From: a virus | Length of the DNA: 50,568 nt | Virus record (IMG/VR): IMGVR_UViG_3300039106_000654 | Location: 1-50,568 of that record | Strand: one strand, 5' to 3' | Shown: positions 46,156 through 50,568 of the stretch, one piece after another | How the letters are laid out: each line of letters begins with the position of its first letter | How positions within the stretch are numbered: position 1 is the stretch's first letter | Notes under the pieces: model-generated | What the model was told of the DNA's origin: nothing | The model's input: only the letters and a program-made list of their open reading frames with translations | Database searches by the model: none | Position numbers and translations under genes: made by a program

Positions 46156-46177
46156 AGGGGGAATATTGCATCCCCCT
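46156..46177 (-). terminator. Terminator hairpin
   Basis: AGGGGGA (46156-46162) pairs with TCCCCCT (46171-46177), loop ATATTGCA. It is followed on the minus strand by TTTTATTG and lies after the stop at 46224. Confidence 0.78.
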
Positions 46178-46223
46178 ATTATTTTTGGAAAAGCATATTC
46201 TCAGAATATACTATTTTTAATAA

Positions 46224-46604
46224 TTAGTAAGAAACTCTTACATATATTTTATTTGGATAAGTTCCACCAAAAACATACTCTGTAACTGGACAAAGCCATA
46301 ATTGCATGTTATCTAATTCAACTAGATTATAGTACATTCCATAGTTAACAGGTGCATGACCAATCTCAGTGAGTAATTCTTGGTTAATTCCAGTATGTTG
46401 AGCAAGTAAGGTATAAGTTTGACCTTCAAATGTCTCATGACTAAATTCAATATTTATTTCATTACCATTATTTGATAAAAAATCAAGAAAAGTATCAGCA
46501 CCATCTACCATCATAAGATTGGCTTTTGTTCCTAGTCCTTGTTCAAGAAATTCAGGTAAATCTATATACCATATACCATTTTCTTTATAAAATCTTTTTT
46601 CCAT
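46224..46604 (-). CDS. Small phage protein, unknown function
   Basis: A 126-residue protein with beta-rich sequence (KENGIWYIDLPEFLEQGLG...LDFLSNNGNEINIEFS...YGMYYNLVELDNMQLWLCPVTEYVFGG). The N-terminal ENGIWYIDLPEFL block is distinctive and looks like a DUF of small phage/bacterial proteins (DUF6717-like), which I mention only as a possibility. Confidence 0.72.
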   Translation of the reverse strand: MEKRFYKENGIWYIDLPEFLEQGLGTKANLMMVDGADTFLDFLSNNGNEINIEFSHETFEGQTYTLLAQHTGINQELLTEIGHAPVNYGMYYNLVELDNMQLWLCPVTEYVFGGTYPNKIYVRVSY

Positions 46605-46608
46605 GCTT

Positions 46609-46821
46609 TTATTGGTTATACTTTTTATAATCTATAATCTTGTCTAATAGAGGTTGATTAAAGTTAGTAAACCATTTTCTATCAATATGTCTAGCTTTAA
46701 GTTCAGCAATATCATTAGGTATTACACTTTTAGCTCCTGTTAATACAGGATTATTATCCTTATCAACTAAATCTGCCTTAAGATTAAATCCTAAGACAGA
46801 TGTGATTACAATATTATCCAT
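46609..46821 (-). CDS. Small hypothetical protein
   Basis: About 70 residues from ATG at 46821, chosen because the longer frame overlaps the upstream gene. MDNIVITSVLGFNLKADLVDKDNNPVLTG... is beta-rich at first, then helical and basic. Function unknown. Confidence 0.65.
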   Translation of the reverse strand: MDNIVITSVLGFNLKADLVDKDNNPVLTGAKSVIPNDIAELKARHIDRKWFTNFNQPLLDKIIDYKKYNQ

Positions 46822-46823
46822 TA

Positions 46824-47072
46824 TTAAAAATTTATTATTACTGATATTAATATAGTTATAGAAAATAATATAAATGCCCAAGTCATATAGACAAAAGGTT
46901 TCATTAATTCTTCAAATTCTATTTCTTTTTCTACTTTATTTAAATCTATATGCAGATCAGAAGTTCTAATTGTTATTACTTCTGGATCTGCATCAGCTTG
47001 ATATGTTTCATTTAGTTTCTTTAACAAACTTAACCTATACAAGTAAAGTTTATTCAATTTTCTAAATAACAT
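46824..47072 (-). CDS. Tail-anchored small membrane protein
   Basis: An 82-residue protein with a charged, coiled-coil-like body and a single C-terminal TM segment (FVYMTWAFILFSITILISVIIN). It shares one base with the lipoprotein gene upstream, so the two envelope-directed proteins are made together. Confidence 0.68.
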   Translation of the reverse strand: MLFRKLNKLYLYRLSLLKKLNETYQADADPEVITIRTSDLHIDLNKVEKEIEFEELMKPFVYMTWAFILFSITILISVIINF

Positions 47073-47311
47073 TAGTATGAGTATCTTTGGTTAAACATAA
47101 CCTGAGTCACCTCTTCAGGTGCAACTCCTTCATTAAATGCAACCTCTATAAGAAATTCTGCATTGTCAGGATTTTCTATACTATCTTCCCAACTATATGC
47201 ATCACATTCTACATATTTTTTACCACTAGAGCAGCTTCCTAATATAAGAGCTACTGTTAGTATCAATAGGAAATATATTCCTACTGTTACTTTTATTTGT
47301 TTTGTTTTCAT
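47072..47311 (-). CDS. Small phage-encoded lipoprotein
   Basis: About 79 residues from ATG at 47311. The N-terminus MKTKQIKVTVGIYFLLILTVALILGSC has a positive start, hydrophobic core and an LGSC lipobox, so Cys27 would be lipidated. The mature part of about 52 residues is acidic with one more Cys. Candidate role: superinfection exclusion or envelope modification. It is not a typical o-spanin, being short and lacking Pro-rich or coiled-coil features. Confidence 0.75.
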   Translation of the reverse strand: MKTKQIKVTVGIYFLLILTVALILGSCSSGKKYVECDAYSWEDSIENPDNAEFLIEVAFNEGVAPEEVTQVMFNQRYSY

Positions 47312-47333
47312 ATGTTTCATAAATTTTAAATTG

Positions 47334-47546
47334 TTATATTAATTTTTTTAAATCATTATAGATATTATATTTTATTCTAACATCTTCTATATCCATGTTT
47401 GTATTCATGGCTAATTCTTTGTAATTTTCCAATTTTTCATCAAGAATCTTTATTACTTGATTTTTGCAATCTTCACTAATAATGTCAAAGATTTCTTTTA
47501 ACATACTGTTATACATAAGAGCTTTTAATTCATTTGTGTTTTCCAT
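47334..47546 (-). CDS. Small helical protein
   Basis: About 70 residues from the ATG at 47546 (or 72 from 47552). All-helical, acidic (IFDIISEDCKNQVIKILDEKLENY). No named family. Confidence 0.68.
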   Translation of the reverse strand: MENTNELKALMYNSMLKEIFDIISEDCKNQVIKILDEKLENYKELAMNTNMDIEDVRIKYNIYNDLKKLI

Positions 47547-47576
47547 AATCATATTTTTAAATTAATTAATAAATAA

Positions 47577-47596
47577 AAGGGAGATTATTCTCCCTT
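47577..47596 (-). terminator. Terminator overlapping the end of a gene
   Basis: AAGGGAGA (47577-47584) with TCTCCCTT (47589-47596), loop TTAT. The stop codon of the gene ending at 47585 lies in the hairpin loop. A TTTTATT tract follows on the minus strand. Confidence 0.82.
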
Positions 47597-48001
47597 ATTG
47601 TAAATACCACCAGCATGACACTTGTAATCACTATAGTCTGCATATTTTTCTGTCTTAGCTCTACTAGTTTTATAAGCAAATGAATCTATGTACATATCAG
47701 TAATTGTATATATACCATTTTTAGAATTCAAATGTATTTTATCACCTATTGCTAATTTAGGAATGTTGATTGCAGCAGCTCCAACTTCAGATTCTTCATA
47801 AAGAATTTCTGTTTCTTCCCAATAACTTTCTGGATATTCATCAAGGAATTCATCATAATCTGGATGATATTCTTCTTCATAATGTTCTTCATCAGAATAG
47901 TCTATTCTATCAGGATTATAATATTCTTCACATGCATTATATCCATCCGAGTGAATAGCATTATAAGTCTTAGGAAATAGTAATTTAATAAGTTTCTTCA
48001 T
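47585..48001 (-). CDS. Acidic small phage protein with C-terminal beta domain
   Basis: A 138-residue protein. The N-terminal half is packed with Tyr, Glu and Asp (DYSDEEHYEEEYHPDYDEFLDEYPES), the second half is beta-like (KLAIGDKIHLNSKNGIYTITDMYIDSFAYK). No family recognised. The acidic region may mimic DNA, an anti-host strategy in phages, but this is speculation. Confidence 0.7.
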   Translation of the reverse strand: MKKLIKLLFPKTYNAIHSDGYNACEEYYNPDRIDYSDEEHYEEEYHPDYDEFLDEYPESYWEETEILYEESEVGAAAINIPKLAIGDKIHLNSKNGIYTITDMYIDSFAYKTSRAKTEKYADYSDYKCHAGGIYNKGE

Positions 48002-48176
48002 GAGTATATAGTTTAAGTGAATAAATAAATAATACTCTCACAAGGTTGCAACCCTTGGCACTTACTATTTCAAAGTGCTTGTCATATTCTTCTCTAAGTG
48101 GAAGAACTCCTCCTGCTTGGATGAGAGTATAAAAAAGATTTTGTTGACACTTCCTTGTGAGTGTATTCCGATACAA
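47985..48176 (-). CDS. Doubtful ORF (63 codons, no ATG)
   Basis: This frame reads protein-like in its second half (VLPLREEYDKHFEIVSAKG), but it has only a TTG start and overlaps another ORF frame and the next gene by 17 bases. I cannot decide whether it is translated. A 7-bp inverted repeat and a short hairpin fall inside it. Confidence 0.25.
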   Translation of the reverse strand: MYRNTLTRKCQQNLFYTLIQAGGVLPLREEYDKHFEIVSAKGCNLVRVLFIYSLKLYTHEETY

Positions 48177-48285
48177 AATCTATAAAAATCTTAAGCAATC
48201 TATAAGTGGTTTCAAATGTGTACTTCTTCCTTTGCTGGCCAACACATTCTAGATACTTTTGGGTTTGCATTAGTATCCATTGCAA
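48094..48285 (-). CDS. Doubtful ORF (63 codons)
   Basis: Frame open for 63 codons starting with TTG or an ATG a few codons later; C-terminus SHPSRRSSST looks non-structured. It overlaps the micro-ORF 48212-48310 in another frame. Most likely only one of the overlapping frames, or none, is real. Confidence 0.2.
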   Translation of the reverse strand: MQWILMQTQKYLECVGQQRKKYTFETTYRLLKIFIDFVSEYTHKEVSTKSFLYSHPSRRSSST

Positions 48286-48310
48286 TTAGTATGATGATAC
48301 CAAGCCCCAT
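48212..48310 (-). CDS. 32-residue hydrophobic-start peptide (micro-ORF)
   Basis: MGLGIIILIAMDTNANPKV... begins with a hydrophobic stretch like a signal anchor and ends with a charged tail. Its ATG lies inside the structured motif at 48286-48347, which could hide the start. Only the start codon and frame support it. Confidence 0.3.
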   Translation of the reverse strand: MGLGIIILIAMDTNANPKVSRMCWPAKEEVHI

Positions 48311-48347
48311 CAAATAGGCATTTTTGCGGGAATAAGTATTATACTAA
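48286..48347. ncRNA. Structured RNA motif, copy 1 (candidate)
   Basis: TTAGTAT (48286-48292) pairs with ATACTAA (48341-48347), and ATAC (48297-48300) with GTAT (48336-48339). The core between carries CAAGCCC...GGC and CGGGAATAAG. A second copy at 48520-48585 keeps the core and both stems although the outer stem bases differ. Strand is not settled. Confidence 0.5.
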
Positions 48348-48491
48348 CTCTGACTTATAACTATCTTTAAGGAATAGTAAATCATCTAGAGAAAGAGTAT
48401 TAAGATAATCTGCATAAGCAGCCTTATCTAATTTCTTGTTTGATGCTTTATCTGCATCTTTAATAATCTGAGCAATCAATTGAAAAATCAT
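48339..48491 (-). CDS. 50-residue protein between two structured motifs
   Basis: MIFQLIAQIIKDADKASNKK..., helical, with YADYLNTLSLDDLLFLKDSY near the end. It has an ATG start and a TAA stop that lies inside the 3' arm of structured motif copy 1. Motif copy 2 lies just upstream of its ATG. Function unknown. Confidence 0.6.
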   Translation of the reverse strand: MIFQLIAQIIKDADKASNKKLDKAAYADYLNTLSLDDLLFLKDSYKSELV

Positions 48492-48519
48492 ACCTGTAAA
48501 TTTAATGGTATATAATCAT

Positions 48520-48585
48520 AGTAACAGTACCAAGCCCTGTCAATTGGCTATATTATTTAATTCCGGAAGTAAGTATTATGTTACT
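48520..48585. ncRNA. Structured RNA motif, copy 2 (candidate)
   Basis: AGTAACA (48520-48526) pairs with TGTTACT (48579-48585), and GTAC (48527-48530) with GTAT (48573-48576). The core CAAGCCCTGTCAA...GGC and CCGGAAGTAAGTATTAT match copy 1. It sits 28 bases upstream of the 50-residue gene. Confidence 0.5.
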
Positions 48586-48928
48586 CTAACTATATAGAGA
48601 GATAATACTAATATACTTTCTTACTTAATTGTCTAAGTATTCATACTAGCTATATACTATAAGTAATATAGGCTTTTTGAGTATTATTAGCTTACTTATT
48701 CATGAGTAAAAACAGTAAGAGTTTAATAGTTAATAACACTTTCACTCTTTTTCTCACAAATCTTATTTTATAACTACCTGATTACCAGTACCAAAGTCTA
48801 CTTTCTCCACAGGCTGGAGACTAATATATATAATACATATTATATTCTATTTATTTAGTATTGAGTAATTACTTGTGAGTACATAAACTGCACTCTAAGT
48901 GCATTTACTATATACTATAAAATAAAAA
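48586..48928. other. AT-rich region without a recognisable gene
   Basis: About 340 bases of very AT-rich DNA. I see no ORF over 25 codons with an ATG that looks coding. It has several short palindromes such as TGCACT/AGTGCA near 48888-48902, CTCCA/TGGAG near 48810, and repeated TATATACTATA strings. It probably carries promoters or 5' leader sequence. Confidence 0.5.
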
Positions 48929-48950
48929 AAATAATGCGTAAGCATTATTT
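48929..48950 (-). terminator. Strong terminator hairpin
   Basis: Perfect 9-bp stem AAATAATGC (48929-48937) with GCATTATTT (48942-48950), loop GTAA, followed on the minus strand by a long T-tract. It lies after the repeated leader motif rather than after an obvious gene. Confidence 0.8.
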
Positions 48951-48983
48951 CCATAACAAGTGAAGGGTTAGCAAAAAAAGAGG
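48941..48983 (-). promoter_or_regulatory. Repeated leader motif, copy A
   Basis: This stretch aligns with 49481-49523 at about 33 of 40 positions; core on the minus strand is TTGCTAACCCTTCACTT. Other copies lie just upstream of genes, so this may be a promoter or leader whose transcript would be ended by the adjacent hairpin. Confidence 0.5.
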
Positions 48984-49000
48984 GCTTTTATTTACTAAAA

Positions 49001-49026
49001 AAAAGTAGGACCTAAGTCCTACTTTT
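49001..49026 (-). terminator. Strong terminator
   Basis: Perfect 11-bp stem AAAAGTAGGAC (49001-49011) with GTCCTACTTTT (49016-49026), loop CTAA, T-tract on the minus strand, directly after the gene ending at 49033. Confidence 0.9.
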
Positions 49027-49032
49027 CTTGCA

Positions 49033-49458
49033 TTAGATTTCTTCTTCCAATGCACCAGCTTCTTCTGCTACAGGCACAAATGCACTTGCAACTGAATTAC
49101 TTGTCTTACCTGCAAACAGTTTATCTGCAAGTCTATCTGCAAATACACTTACAAGTTGCGGAGATATTGTTTCTAATATCTCTAACCTGCTAATGTCTTT
49201 TCTTGTTTCAGACTGGTCTAATGTATAGTTACCGTCTTGCTTAAGATACAATGGCAGTTCATCTCTAAATGCATCCATATACATTGTATGCATTTGTGGT
49301 TCACCAATTGCAGATTTCCTTGGATATGCTTTGAACTGTTTAGTGTTCACATATGCCTTAAGTTCTTCTGCTGTTCCCTTAATTGTGTAAATGTGAAAGG
49401 TTTTCCCTTTCTGCTCTCCATCTTTTCTGATGTAATTGCTTGCATAAATTGCCTTCAT
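49033..49458 (-). CDS. Early-region small protein, unknown function
   Basis: A 141-residue protein. The N-terminus MKAIYASNYIRKDGEQKGKTFHIYTIKGTAEELKAYVN is beta/alpha; GEPQMHTMYMDAFRDELPLYLKQDG follows; the C-terminus is Ala/Glu-rich and acidic. It has its own leader motif upstream (49481-49523) and its own terminator downstream, so it is a single-gene unit. Position beside the divergent control region and single-gene transcription suggest early expression. Confidence 0.8.
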   Translation of the reverse strand: MKAIYASNYIRKDGEQKGKTFHIYTIKGTAEELKAYVNTKQFKAYPRKSAIGEPQMHTMYMDAFRDELPLYLKQDGNYTLDQSETRKDISRLEILETISPQLVSVFADRLADKLFAGKTSNSVASAFVPVAEEAGALEEEI

Positions 49459-49480
49459 AATGTTAAAGTATTAAGTTTGT

Positions 49481-49523
49481 GGAATTATTTCCAAAATAAG
49501 TTAAGGGTTAGCAAGAAGAGGGA
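49481..49523 (-). promoter_or_regulatory. Repeated leader motif, copy B (upstream of the gene at 49458)
   Basis: On the minus strand it reads TTGCTAACCCTTAACTT then TTTTGGAAATAATTCC. It lies 23-65 bases upstream of the ATG at 49458. Likely a promoter or 5'-UTR element. Confidence 0.55.
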
Positions 49524-49530
49524 AAAAAAG

Positions 49531-49556
49531 AACTTATGACTTTTCAGTCATAAGTT
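49531..49556 (-). terminator. Terminator overlapping end of gene 49534
   Basis: Perfect 10-bp stem AACTTATGAC (49531-49540) with GTCATAAGTT (49547-49556), loop TTTTCA, then CTTTTTTT on the minus strand. The stem encodes the last residues and stop of the gene, as in the hairpin at 47577. Confidence 0.88.
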
Positions 49557-49782
49557 TTGCAGCTGTATTAATGTAGATGGCTTCATAGCCAGCTTCATTA
49601 GTATAGATGCGGTATGTAAGATCATAAAGGCCAGGAGACTTTATTAGCTTAGATACAGCAGCTTTGCTGATGCGTGGTAAGAACGCACCTGTATGTTTGT
49701 TTTTCAAAACATATAGGAAGGTGTGTGCTTTGCATGGATAGATGGCTACGATGCCATCTAGTAATGGAAGGAAAGGTTTCAT
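49534..49782 (-). CDS. Early-region small protein, unknown function
   Basis: 82 residues from ATG at 49782; the longer frame runs into the G-rich non-coding island and its translation has no protein character, so I reject it. MKPFLPLLDGIVAIYPCKAHTF...NKHTGAFLPRISKAAVSKLI is alpha/beta, basic. It has its own upstream motif (49811-49822) and terminator; it is the first minus gene next to the divergent region. Confidence 0.75.
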   Translation of the reverse strand: MKPFLPLLDGIVAIYPCKAHTFLYVLKNKHTGAFLPRISKAAVSKLIKSPGLYDLTYRIYTNEAGYEAIYINTAAKLMTEKS

Positions 49783-49810
49783 AGTAAATAAGTTTATATT
49801 TACTATGCAG

Positions 49811-49822
49811 TTAAGGGTTAGC
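49811..49822 (-). promoter_or_regulatory. Repeated leader motif, copy C (core only)
   Basis: TTAAGGGTTAGC, identical to the core of copy B, 28 bases upstream of the ATG at 49782. Confidence 0.5.
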
Positions 49823-49886
49823 CATGCTTGCCCAAAGAAAATCTTTTCTGAGGTAGGAAGAAAAGTTATTTCTTGTAGCAAGCACA

Positions 49887-50070
49887 GCATGTCCCAGCCT
49901 GGAGCTATGGGGGGTACACCCATGGCGCGGAGGGGCCGGGGGGCTGCTGCTAGGGATCCATCACCTGATCTCACATACTAAATTTCCAAATAACTTTGTC
50001 CAGTTTTTAGTGCAAGAAACTTGACATTCTGGGGGGCATCTGTAGTAGAAAGTGCCCGGGGGGTCTGGCT
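49887..50070. other. G-rich island with five G-runs
   Basis: Runs of G at 49909-49914 (6), 49932-49935 (4), 49938-49943 (6), 50031-50036 (6) and 50058-50063 (6), in an otherwise AT-rich genome. The block 49887-49960 is mostly G/C and non-coding. Confidence 0.7.
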
Positions 50071-50143
50071 ATTCTGAGGTACCTATAACAGTTCACCTTA
50101 CCCTAAAGGATAGGTACAGTGAGTATACTTTTATATAGGATTC

Positions 50144-50243
50144 TTTGTCACAAATTTAATTAGTATTTGTTACAGATTATGTCTCAAGTATCTACTATAT
50201 TTGCGACATAAGTTGTCACAATTATTTAAAGATTTGTGACAGA
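50144..50243. repeat. Cluster of TTTGTNACA boxes (putative operator sites)
   Basis: TTTGTCACAAA (50144-50154), TTTGTTACAGA (50167-50177), TTGCGACATAA (50201-50211), GTTGTCACAAT (50212-50222) and TTTGTGACAGA (50233-50243): four close copies and one degenerate copy within 100 bases. Because the box is nearly palindromic (TTTGTCACAAA), it suits a dimeric regulator. Confidence 0.55.
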
Positions 50244-50331
50244 ATTTTCCACCATAACCGGAATATAACCGTTTTAGTGATGGAAATTTTCCACTATAAG
50301 TACACAACCTGCATGAATTTTTCCAGAATAA
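50243..50331. repeat. Three iteron-like repeats AATTTTCCA...ATAA
   Basis: AATTTTCCACCATAA (50243-50257), AATTTTCCACTATAA (50285-50299) and AATTTTTCCAGAATAA (50316-50331). Candidate initiator binding sites. Confidence 0.5.
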
Positions 50332-50341
50332 ACATGCATAA

Positions 50342-50359
50342 TGTAACATATAAGTTACA
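50342..50359. repeat. Palindrome TGTAAC-6-GTTACA
   Basis: Perfect 6-bp arms at 50342-50347 and 50354-50359; a small operator-like palindrome. Confidence 0.45.
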
Positions 50360-50396
50360 AAAACATATACTTTTGTAAACTATATTACACATTATA

Positions 50397-50442
50397 AGGT
50401 TATAGCCTTACTGAAATCCAGTGTCATCAGGTTATATCCTTA
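50397..50442. repeat. 14-bp direct repeat upstream of the plus gene
   Basis: AGGTTATAGCCTTA (50397-50410) and AGGTTATATCCTTA (50429-50442), 32-base period, one mismatch. Adjacent to the promoter-like box. Confidence 0.5.
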
Positions 50443-50448
50443 TATTTG
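50441..50448 (+). promoter_or_regulatory. Bacteroidota-type -7 promoter box
   Basis: TATATTTG fits the TAnnTTTG -7 consensus of Bacteroidota sigma factor promoters, 31 bases before the ATG at 50480. No clear -33 TTTG box is visible, so it is tentative. Confidence 0.4.
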
Positions 50449-50479
50449 TTTAAGTAAATAAAATTTAGTATATTATTAT

Positions 50480-50568
50480 ATGAAGAAAATTGACATGGGT
50501 AAATATATTCTACTCATTGGTAATGATGCTACTGAAATCTTTGACTACTATAAAGTAGATGAGATGCA
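50480..50568 (+). CDS. Partial plus-strand gene, cut by the window edge
   Basis: 29 codons are visible: MKKIDMGKYILLIGNDATEI..., then FDYYKVDEM. Start supported by the promoter-like box and the divergent layout. Too short to assign; it would be the first gene of the rightward block. Confidence 0.6.
   Translation, partial: MKKIDMGKYILLIGNDATEIFDYYKVDEM

Larger units (their letters stand above)
49783..50479. other. Divergent intergenic control region, putative replication origin
   Basis: About 700 bases without a credible gene, between the first minus gene (ATG 49782) and the first plus gene (ATG 50480). It contains a G-rich island, clustered TTTGTNACA boxes, AATTTTCCA iteron-like repeats, a palindrome, a direct repeat and a promoter-like box, described separately. 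A strand-switch region with repeats and unusual composition is where a phage origin is often found, but this is inference. Confidence 0.55.

Noticed and set aside
48022-48126. tRNA-like fold on the minus strand (7-bp ACTCTCA/TGAGAGT stem adjoining a 5-bp CAAGG/CCTTG arm with a 7-base loop)
   Set aside because: The loop is GTTGCAA and lacks the TTC of a T-loop, no D-arm is visible, and the putative anticodon arm does not pair. It probably occurs by chance in overlapping ORF sequence or is an unrelated hairpin.
49783-49974. N-terminal extension of the gene at 49534 to give 146 residues
   Set aside because: The extension is translated from the G-rich non-coding island, is Pro/Ala/Arg-rich with no protein-like character, and the ATG at 49782 has a leader motif like those of its neighbours.
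49918-50083. Apparent cloning-site-like cluster of restriction sites (CCATGG, GGATCC, CCCGGG, GGTACC)
   Set aside because: Short palindromes are expected in a G/C-rich block; there is no vector sequence around them, and the flanks continue as normal phage DNA.
18486-50568. CRISPR arrays, integrase or insertion sequences
   Set aside because: I looked for regularly spaced repeats and transposase or integrase motifs and found none; the repeats seen are short and unevenly spaced.

Overview
The window looks like about half of the genome of a crAss-like bacteriophage (order Crassvirales) infecting a Bacteroidota host. The evidence is gene content and layout. Two giant adjacent plus-strand genes encode virion proteins, one of them carrying the DFDID catalytic signature of the crAss-like two-barrel RNA polymerase. 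They face a long minus-strand replication and accessory block with a family B DNA polymerase, DnaB-like helicase, TOPRIM primase, SSB-like protein, Sak4-like ATPase, uracil-DNA glycosylase and many small genes. DNA is very AT-rich, genes are tightly packed with ATGA overlaps, and Shine-Dalgarno sequences are mostly absent, as expected for Bacteroidota phages. I see no tRNA, CRISPR array, integrase or insertion sequence.

Layout. (1) 1-18486, plus strand: the end of the late operon, with a 342-residue protein, the 3314-residue virion RNA polymerase and a 2469-residue ejection/cargo-type protein carrying a polyvalent-protein domain, a zincin motif, LysM and a membrane segment. A bidirectional terminator at about 18505-18540 separates the two transcription blocks. 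(2) 18569-35411, minus strand: replication and recombination module. From upstream to downstream it encodes UNG, unknowns, DnaB helicase, Sak4-like ATPase, SSB, primase, a GIY-YIG-like nuclease, small DUF genes, a VWA/metallopeptidase-like protein, a GIY-YIG homing endonuclease, a MoxR-type AAA+ ATPase, a RecE-like nuclease, family B polymerase and a DUF932-like protein. (3) 35435-37458: small plus-strand islands, including a calcineurin-like phosphoesterase, interleaved with a NinB-like minus gene. (4) 37409-48001, minus strand: many small accessory genes, several recognisable (DUF7695-like zinc protein, DnaA-C-like HTH protein, ClpS adaptor, DEAH helicase, ParB-like protein, HNH nuclease, a lipoprotein, several one-TM proteins), with clear hairpin terminators. 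(5) 48001-50480: sparsely coding early/control region with two similar, covarying stem motifs, a repeated leader motif, strong terminators, and a divergent intergenic region. That intergenic region holds a strikingly G-rich island, repeated TTTGTNACA boxes, iteron-like repeats and a plausible Bacteroidota-type promoter for the partial plus-strand gene that runs off the right edge.

How it likely works together (inference from Crassvirales biology): the virion polymerase and the second giant protein are packaged and injected, and the polymerase transcribes early genes next to the divergent control region at the right. The replication module then copies the genome, and late genes on the plus strand are expressed last. 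Points most worth checking are the homing endonuclease whose tail copies the C-terminus of the neighbouring VWA protein, the paired structured motifs around a 50-codon gene, the phage ClpS, and the control region around 49.8-50.5 kb.
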